A stretch of 19,845 bases of DNA from Opitutales bacterium (GTDB lineage Bacteria; Verrucomicrobiota; Verrucomicrobiia; Opitutales; Intestinicryptomonadaceae), in contig JAJXPD010000005.1 of NCBI GenBank assembly GCA_021641325.1, positions 6,568-26,412 of the forward strand, written 5' to 3'. Each line of letters starts with the position of its first letter. Position 1 is the stretch's first letter. This document shows, in pieces, positions 15,432-19,845 of the stretch. Below the pieces are notes generated by a model. It worked only from the letters and a program-made list of their open reading frames with translations. It made no database searches and had not been told where the DNA came from. The translations under genes were made by a program, and so were the position numbers.

Positions 15432-15459
15432 ACGCGGATTGAAAAATCCGCGTTTTTTT
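15432..15459 (+). terminator. Rho-independent terminator after the CBM-like gene
   Basis: A perfect 9-bp stem ACGCGGATT (15432-15440) / AATCCGCGT (15445-15453) with a GAAA tetraloop is followed by a T run. Confidence 0.92.
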
Positions 15460-15556
15460 GCGCCTCTTCTTGTGTTGCAAAAAACGGCGGTCGAACGTGG
15501 GGCATGCCTGCGCACTCGGAGGAAGGCGGCCCGCCCCGCTTTCAGTCTTGCGCGTT

Positions 15557-15595
15557 CCCGCTCCGCGCAGTCGCTGCGACGTGCGGCGGAGCGGG
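15557..15595. repeat. Strong nested intergenic hairpin
   Basis: CCCGCTCCGC (15557-15566) pairs perfectly with GCGGAGCGGG (15586-15595). Inside, GCA/TGC and GTCG/CGAC extend the stem to 17 base pairs with only two single-base bulges and a CTG loop. There is no T tract, so it is not an ordinary terminator. The surrounding 15460-15660 has no convincing gene. Confidence 0.75.
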
Positions 15596-15706
15596 TAAAA
15601 CTCCGCATTTCGGCACGGCAAGGGAGCTGGAAGATTCATGGTTTTGAAATTTCCGCGAGGTTGCGTTGTTGAGAAACGACGTTAAAATATTTCTCAATTA
15701 AATCTA

Positions 15707-15745
15707 TTGACAATTCAAACCGCTATCTCAATATTGCAATATAAT
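15707..15745 (+). promoter_or_regulatory. Promoter region of the PEP-CTERM gene
   Basis: TTGACA (15707-15712) has CAATAT 16 bases later (15729-15734), and a perfect TATAAT sits at 15740-15745 but without a -35 box at normal spacing. The region is strikingly AT-rich (15680-15777). No Shine-Dalgarno sequence precedes the ATG at 15778; the leader is A-rich. Confidence 0.4.
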
Positions 15746-15777
15746 TTTAAATTTCTAACCCAGAAAACAAAAACACC

Positions 15778-16746
15778 ATGAAAAAAGCATACATGATTTT
15801 AGCCGCGTTCGCCGTAGCGAGCATCGCGGCCGCCCAATTGAAAACCGGCGATGTCACGTTCTACGACGGCGTTGTCGGAAAAATCGTCTACGGGGAATCG
15901 GGTTCGGCGTCGGGTTCGTCCACGGACTTGCAGTTTGAAACCGCGCCGAACGCCCTTTGGCTCAACAACGTTACAATCAACTTCGATTCGCCCGCCGAAA
16001 GCAAGCTGGAAATCGCAAGCGGCAGCGTCATTGCGTTCGGCGACGTAAAGTATTCAATCGCGACTCAGGGAAATGTAGAGCTGAATTTCAAGTCGGGTTC
16101 GAAGGCGAGCCTGATTGCAAAAGGGCAGGGCATGCTTTCGGGGTACAAAGAGTTGGAGGCGGGTAAAATTGTTCCATCAATCGTGTCTGTTAGTGTAGAA
16201 AACGGCTACGATGGCACAATCCAGCTGAACACACTCGGCGGCGTAAGCGGTACGACAAACCTTGTTCTCGACAAGAAAAATGCAATCATTTCGGACGGCA
16301 AAGCCAGCACAAGCACGCGCCTTTATTCAAGCGGCGCAAAAATAAACCTCTCAGCCTCCGCCGACCAGACATTCATTTGGGACGATAGAAGCGCGGGCGC
16401 ATTCACGTTCGACATTTCCGACGGCGCGAAAATACTGTTCGAATCTATCTGGCCTGTCAGCTTTACGCGCGACCAAAAGCAAACTCTGAATTCGCTCGAC
16501 GGCGAAATTCTCTTCGAGAAGTCGCTGGTTACCGGCTACGACGCCGACAACCTTACGATATCCGTAAAATCCGGCACGATTACGTTTGTAAATAATACCG
16601 GAGGCGACGTGTTCGTGGGCGAAAAAACAATCGACGGCGGCGAATACATCTACATTTCGAATACGCAGATTCCCGAACCCTCAACATGGGCGGCGATTTT
16701 CGGGGCTGTTGCGCTGGGCGTTGCGGTCTACCGCAGGCGCAAATAG
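15778..16746 (+). CDS. PEP-CTERM sorting-domain surface protein
   Basis: This 322-residue protein has a signal peptide (MKKAYMILAAFAVASIAAA) and ends with a textbook PEP-CTERM tail: IPEPSTW at 298-304, a hydrophobic helix and YRRRK at the very end. Such tails are recognised by exosortase (EpsH-type), which cleaves and places the protein at the cell surface, often alongside exopolysaccharide. The body is a low-complexity beta-rich region (Gly, Ser, Asp, Asn, Val) with short strand-turn units such as LEIASGSVIAFGDV and VELNFKSGSKASLIAKG, like autotransporter or parallel beta-helix passenger domains. No catalytic motif was seen. Few cysteines and the composition fit a secreted structural or adhesive protein. 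It is a single-gene unit with a strong terminator. The exosortase itself is not in this window. Confidence 0.85.
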   Translation: MKKAYMILAAFAVASIAAAQLKTGDVTFYDGVVGKIVYGESGSASGSSTDLQFETAPNALWLNNVTINFDSPAESKLEIASGSVIAFGDVKYSIATQGNVELNFKSGSKASLIAKGQGMLSGYKELEAGKIVPSIVSVSVENGYDGTIQLNTLGGVSGTTNLVLDKKNAIISDGKASTSTRLYSSGAKINLSASADQTFIWDDRSAGAFTFDISDGAKILFESIWPVSFTRDQKQTLNSLDGEILFEKSLVTGYDADNLTISVKSGTITFVNNTGGDVFVGEKTIDGGEYIYISNTQIPEPSTWAAIFGAVALGVAVYRRRK

Positions 16747-16774
16747 CGTTGCAACCGCATAGGATTTCTCTGCG

Positions 16775-16803
16775 GCGGCCGGATTTACCGGCCGCTTTTT
16801 TTT
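16775..16803 (+). terminator. Rho-independent terminator after the PEP-CTERM gene
   Basis: A perfect 8-bp stem GCGGCCGG (16775-16782) / CCGGCCGC (16788-16795) with a five-base loop precedes eight T. Confidence 0.92.
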
Positions 16804-16864
16804 GCGGACTGGGCGTTTCCCGCCGCTATTTTTTGTCCGATACAAAAAATGCGTCGTTCCGCTA

Positions 16865-16894
16865 TTGACTTTTTGCGAAACTTCAAACTAACGT
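16865..16894 (+). promoter_or_regulatory. Candidate promoter for the transporter
   Basis: TTGACT (16865-16870), 18 bases, TAACGT (16889-16894). The predicted start near 16901 leaves a leader of about 55 bases. AAGAAAGGCG just before the ATG at 16956 acts as the ribosome site. Confidence 0.45.
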
Positions 16895-16955
16895 CTTCAT
16901 AGCGGGGCGAATATGGCGTCGCGCGGTTTTCCAAAACAAAAAAGAAAGGCGAAAT

Positions 16956-17972
16956 ATGATTACGGTAAGTTCCTACCCGATTGCGGTGGCGATGTGCGTC
17001 ATTACGATGATATGCTGGGGCTCGTGGGGCAACACGCAAAAACTTGCAAGCAAAAGCTGGAAATTCCAGCTCTTCTATTGGGATTACACAATCGGCATTC
17101 TCCTGTTCTCGCTGCTGCTCGCATTCACCGCAGGCTCGTTCGGCGAGGGCGGCAGAAGCTTTGTAGACGACCTTTCGCAGGCGGACTCCCAGTGGCTGCT
17201 TTCGGCGTTAATCGGGGGCGCGGTGTTCAACCTTTCGAATATTTTGCTCGTTATTGCAATCGACATCGCGGGGCTTGCCGTGGCGTTCCCCGTGGGAATC
17301 GGGCTTGCGCTCGTCTTGGGCGTGATAACAACCTACGCGGCGCGTCCCGAAGGCGACCCCATAATGCTCGGCGCGGGAGTTGCGTTCATCTGCGCGGCGA
17401 TTGTCCTCGACGCTCTCGCATTCCGCAGGCTCGGCGCGGGCGGCTCTACCGCCAAGGGCATTTTCGTGTCGGCGTTGGCGGGCGTGCTGATGGGTTTCTT
17501 TTACAGCTTCGTGGCGGAGTCGATGGGAAAAATCGACATGACCACGGGCGTGGCGGTCTTGGAGTCGGGCAGACTTTCGCCCTATACGGCGATGGTTGTT
17601 TTCGCGCTCGGAATTTTCGTCTCGAACTTTGTGTTCAACACGCTTGCAATGAAGTTTCCCGTGGGCGGAGGCAAAAGCGTTTCGTACGCGCAGTACTTCA
17701 CCGACGGCAGCGCGAAGCTCCACTTGGTGGGCATTCTCGGCGGCTCGATTTGGTGCTTGGGCACAAGCTTTAGCTTCATCTCGGCGAACGCGGCGGGGGC
17801 GGCGCTCGCCTACGGACTGGGGCAGGGCGCGACAATGGTTTCCGCGCTGTGGGGCGTGTTTGTCTGGCGCGAATTCCGCGGCGCGCCGAAAGGCACAAAC
17901 AAGCTTCTGGCGCTGATGTTTGCGTGCTTCGTGGTGGGGCTTTCGATTCTCGTGTTCTCGAAAGCGGCATAG
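16956..17972 (+). CDS. GRP/RhaT-like sugar transporter of the DMT superfamily
   Basis: This 338-residue integral membrane protein has about ten hydrophobic segments. The opening (PIAVAMCVITMICWGSWGNTQKLA, split by Gly/Trp) with the following FQLFYWDYTIGILL, and the repeated small-residue helices (GLAVAFPVGIGLALVLGVITTY; GAALAYGLGQGATMVSALWGVFVWREF), are typical of the glucose/ribose porter (GRP) and RhaT-type branch of the drug/metabolite transporter superfamily. These import sugars by proton or sodium symport, though some relatives carry other small molecules. The specific substrate cannot be read from sequence. The ATG at 16956 follows a good ribosome site. It is a monocistronic unit. An association with the GH97 and oxidoreductase genes is plausible but they are some 9-16 kb away. 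Confidence 0.78.
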   Translation: MITVSSYPIAVAMCVITMICWGSWGNTQKLASKSWKFQLFYWDYTIGILLFSLLLAFTAGSFGEGGRSFVDDLSQADSQWLLSALIGGAVFNLSNILLVIAIDIAGLAVAFPVGIGLALVLGVITTYAARPEGDPIMLGAGVAFICAAIVLDALAFRRLGAGGSTAKGIFVSALAGVLMGFFYSFVAESMGKIDMTTGVAVLESGRLSPYTAMVVFALGIFVSNFVFNTLAMKFPVGGGKSVSYAQYFTDGSAKLHLVGILGGSIWCLGTSFSFISANAAGAALAYGLGQGATMVSALWGVFVWREFRGAPKGTNKLLALMFACFVVGLSILVFSKAA

Positions 17973-18009
17973 AAAAACGTTCTCGCTTCCGCAAAACTTT
18001 TGCATGACG

Positions 18010-18027
18010 GCGCCGAATTTTCGGCGC
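18010..18027. repeat. Perfect hairpin downstream of the transporter
   Basis: GCGCCGAA (18010-18017) and TTCGGCGC (18020-18027) form an 8-bp perfect stem with a TT gap. The nearest T run (18041-18045) is 14 bases away, so it is at best a poor terminator. Confidence 0.6.
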
Positions 18028-18113
18028 TCAATTGCCAACTTTTTGCGTTGAAGCTTTAACGCGTTTTCCGCACGCATTTCGCGGGCATTTCTGATTTTTT
18101 ATATGGGTTAGCG

Positions 18114-18600
18114 TAGAATCGCTGCGATTCTAAAACAAAAACACACGATTCCATATTTGGCAATCGGGCGCATGCTGTTTGTAAAAGCAATATTGCATAT
18201 GGAATGCGAATTTTCGATATGTAATCGTAAGCTAATTCCGCGCAAAGCGCGTCTGTTTTATCTCGTTCTTTGCAAAGCTAAGACATATCCCAACGCCAGT
18301 AATTGGCGAAGCCAATACGAACTGATAGAGAAAAGGCGCGGTTATAGCCGCGCCGAATAATCACAGAAAGGAGCGAAGCTCCGTAGGGAGGGCGCGACTC
18401 GAGCCCGAGCGGGGGGACAGGTGGGAGTTTTCGTGGTAGCGAAAACCGCCTTTTGGGGGCGGCAGCCCCCTCTGTTGGCGTCAAGGCTCCAGCCTTGCGG
18501 GGGAGTGGGTGGAGATTTCGCAAAGCGCAATCCACCCCTGGGGGCGCAAGCCCCCAAGTTTCGGGAGGTGCGGCCCGCACCCGTGCAGGCTGCAGCCTGC
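18114..18600. repeat. Dense array of at least twelve short hairpins
   Basis: This 487-base non-coding stretch is filled with adjacent inverted repeats: 18114-18132 (TAGAATCG/CGATTCTA), 18149-18204 (TTCCATAT..GCAAT / ATTGC.ATATGGAA), 18239-18251 (CGCGC-AAA-GCGCG), 18302-18316 (ATTGGC-GAA-GCCAAT), 18335-18354 (GGCGCGG/CCGCGCC), 18370-18382 (GGAGC-GAA-GCTCC), 18427-18446 (GTTTTCG/CGAAAAC), 18455-18470 (GGGGGC/GCCCCC), 18483-18496 (AAGGCT/AGCCTT), 18507-18537 (GGGTG/CACCC plus inner CGC-AAA-GCG), 18539-18556 (TGGGGGC-GCAA-GCCCCCA), 18567-18581 (GGTGCG/CGCACC) and 18585-18600 (GCAGGCTGCAGCCTGC). Arms differ but loops recur as GAA, AAA or GCAA closed by G-C pairs. There is no open reading frame of note, no T tract and no conserved spacing. 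It may be a structured RNA, a hot spot of REP-like elements, or a recombination/packaging landmark. Confidence 0.8.
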
Positions 18601-18972
18601 CTAGATGGAGCGGCAGTCGTCTTTATTTTTCTGGGTGTAGCCGGAGTCTTGGCGGTCGTGGTTGATGTGGTTTTTCTTGGCGTAGACGTCGTAGAAGTCC
18701 TGCGCCGACATGCCGAGAACCTGCGCAAGTGATACGAGGAAGTGGAGCATGTCGACAACCTCGACTCTTGCGTTTTGGGGGTCGAACTTCTGGTACTTCG
18801 CCCACCATTTCCACGGAACGGAGTCTACAAGCTCGGCGTTTTCTTGACCGAGCGCGCGGCTGTAATTGAGAACCCACTTGACTTTTTCCTCGTCGGACAT
18901 CGCGGCGGTGTCTATGCCGATGCGCTTGTTGAGTTCATACTGCATTTGGAAGATTTCTTCGAGTTTATCCAT
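18601..18972 (-). CDS. Dimeric dUTPase-like all-alpha NTP pyrophosphatase
   Basis: The 123-residue product from ATG 18972 (a TTG three codons earlier is a weaker alternative) belongs to the all-alpha NTP-pyrophosphatase superfamily. Metal-binding acidic pairs are visible: QENAELVD (Glu44, Glu47) and VEVVDMLHF (Glu71, Asp74). SVPWKWWAKY between them is the hallmark of dimeric dUTPase-type members, which hydrolyse dUTP (or related dNTPs) to the monophosphate and keep uracil out of DNA. The C-terminal KKNHINHDRQDSGY fits the family's end motif. It lies 34 bases downstream of the DinG-like helicase on the same strand, so they are likely co-transcribed and form a small DNA-maintenance unit. The stop codon directly abuts the 16-bp palindrome ending at 18600. 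Confidence 0.8.
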   Translation of the reverse strand: MDKLEEIFQMQYELNKRIGIDTAAMSDEEKVKWVLNYSRALGQENAELVDSVPWKWWAKYQKFDPQNARVEVVDMLHFLVSLAQVLGMSAQDFYDVYAKKNHINHDRQDSGYTQKNKDDCRSI

Positions 18973-19006
18973 AATGGGCAAGAGCCTAACGCCTTTGCGC
19001 GGCGCG

Positions 19007-19845
19007 TCAAGATTTCGATTTCGGGGAAAGGCCCAATTCGCCGATTTGCTCCGATACGAAGCCGTCGATGTCGTCCTCTTCGAAACGCTCGACCCTGTCG
19101 GTGGGAATCGCGTCTACGAAATTTTTGCCGTAAGCTTTTGTTACGATTCGCGAGTCGAGTACGGCAATTACGCCCCTGTCGGACGCGCTTCGAATCAGCC
19201 GCCCCACGCCCTGCCTGAACTTGATGATTGCCGCGGGCAGGGAAAGCTCCATGAACGGGTTGCCGCCTTCCTGACGAAGCCTGTCGATGCGCGCCTGTAA
19301 AAGCGGGTGCTGGAAGTTCTCGAACGGAAGCCGCGTGATGATTACTTGGGAAAGTTTTTCGCCGGGGAGGTCGATGCCCGTCCAGAACATGTCGGTGCCG
19401 AGCAGGATTGCGTTGCCCGCTTCGGCAAAGGCGTTGACGGTCTCGCGGCGCGACATGCGCCCCTGCACGAAAATTTTGCGCCCTACGATGTTTTCCTCCA
19501 AAAATTTCGCGGTCTTGTTGAGGTCGGCGTAGCTTGTGAAAAGAATGAGCGTGCCGCCGCGGACTTTCTCGCAAAGCTTTTTGCAGACGCGCGAAAGGTA
19601 GTCGGAGTCGAGCCGTCCCGTCTCGCGCTCGACGTCAGGGGCGTCGGTCGCGATGAACGCCCGCATGTGGGCGTTGTAGTCGAAAGGCGAGTCGCACACA
19701 AAACGCTCGGCGTCGTCCGCGCCGACTTTCGCGACGAAGCCGTCCATGTTCCCGCCGACCGCGAGCGTCGCCGAAGTCATCACAACCGACGTTTCCCGCG
19801 CGAAAAGCACGCGCCGCAAAATTCCCGAAACTTTAAGCGGCGCGG
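19007..19845 (-). CDS. DinG/Rad3-family superfamily 2 DNA helicase, C-terminal part (partial)
   Basis: The frame is open to the right edge (no start inside), leaving the last ~278 residues. APLKVSGILRRVLF followed by SVVMTSATLAVGG is the DinG/XPD motif III region. DSPFDY, GGTLILFTSY (motif IV), GNAILLGTDMFWTGIDLPGE (motif V) and KFRQGVGRLIRSASDRGVIAVLDSR (motif VI; arginines contact ATP) follow in the expected order. These are ATP-dependent 5'-3' DNA helicases that unwind R-loops, D-loops or G-quadruplexes. The Fe-S cysteines and Walker motifs would lie upstream, outside the window, so complete versus YoaA-like or exonuclease-fused (DnaQ-DinG) forms cannot be told. The end at 19007 is followed by the dUTPase-like gene. 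Confidence 0.88.
   Translation of the reverse strand, partial: APLKVSGILRRVLFARETSVVMTSATLAVGGNMDGFVAKVGADDAERFVCDSPFDYNAHMRAFIATDAPDVERETGRLDSDYLSRVCKKLCEKVRGGTLILFTSYADLNKTAKFLEENIVGRKIFVQGRMSRRETVNAFAEAGNAILLGTDMFWTGIDLPGEKLSQVIITRLPFENFQHPLLQARIDRLRQEGGNPFMELSLPAAIIKFRQGVGRLIRSASDRGVIAVLDSRIVTKAYGKNFVDAIPTDRVERFEEDDIDGFVSEQIGELGLSPKSKS

Noticed and set aside
16913..17773. 286-residue frame starting at 16913, overlapping the transporter
   Set aside because: It is the +1-shifted reading of the transporter gene, Arg/Gly-rich, with no family likeness; the transporter frame gives about ten coherent membrane helices.
18157..18360. Small plus-strand frame of 67 residues inside the hairpin region
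   Set aside because: It has no ribosome site, reads through several hairpin arms, and shows no protein-like pattern.
18114..18600. CRISPR array or tRNA cluster
   Set aside because: The inverted repeats have different sequences and spacing with no repeated unit or spacer, and no cloverleaf with a T-loop or anticodon arm could be built.

Overview
The window looks like the chromosome of a Gram-negative bacterium of the Verrucomicrobiota, probably Opitutae-like. This is inferred from a PEP-CTERM surface protein, Kdo (LPS) synthesis genes, a Tat-exported Gfo/Idh oxidoreductase beside a DUF1080 protein, paired GH97 glycosidases, and lysine/alanine-rich histone-H1-like proteins. No rRNA or tRNA was seen, so the placement rests on gene content alone. 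Most genes are on the + strand. Intrinsic terminators separate most units, and several starts have a TTGAC-type -35 box with a TAAC/TAAA-type -10 box close to the ATG.

Layout: (1) 1-131, the minus-strand start of a secreted protein that runs off the left edge. (2) 284-3751, a two-gene exported sugar-oxidation unit: a Tat-signal Gfo/Idh dehydrogenase and a large secreted protein with helical repeats and a C-terminal DUF1080 domain. (3) 3884-8050, two tandem secreted GH97 glycosidases, each with its own promoter and terminator. (4) 8204-8626, a Lys/Ala-rich histone-H1-like protein. (5) 8786-9907, a DegT/DnrJ-type sugar aminotransferase whose 3' end is interrupted by a palindromic insertion-like element, followed by a 147-bp tandem duplication. 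(6) 10428-13037, an operon of kdsB (with an unusual N-terminal membrane domain), kdsD and a PmtA-like phospholipid methyltransferase. (7) 13109-14743, a PpiD/SurA-like membrane-anchored chaperone. (8) 15014-15403, a short protein with a Lys/Ala-rich tail fused to a CBM20/48-like domain. (9) 15778-16746, a PEP-CTERM protein. (10) 16956-17972, a GRP/RhaT-like sugar transporter. (11) 17973-18600, a non-coding block packed with short hairpins. (12) 18601-19845 on the minus strand, a DinG-family helicase (partial) followed by a dUTPase-like all-alpha NTP pyrophosphatase.

Working together, the left half would serve extracytoplasmic glycan breakdown: GH97 enzymes hydrolyse alpha-linked sugars, and the Gfo/Idh plus DUF1080 pair would oxidise and cleave a glycoside. 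The GRP-type transporter could import a product, though it is 9 kb away. The middle serves envelope building: sugar amination, Kdo supply and activation, lipid head-group methylation and outer-membrane protein folding.

The least expected signals are non-coding: the hairpin array at 18114-18600, the element at 9902-9988 bounded by an 11-bp direct repeat whose removal restores a stop codon, and a 97-bp stretch identical between the two GH97 genes that suggests gene conversion. No CRISPR, phage or classical transposase gene was seen.
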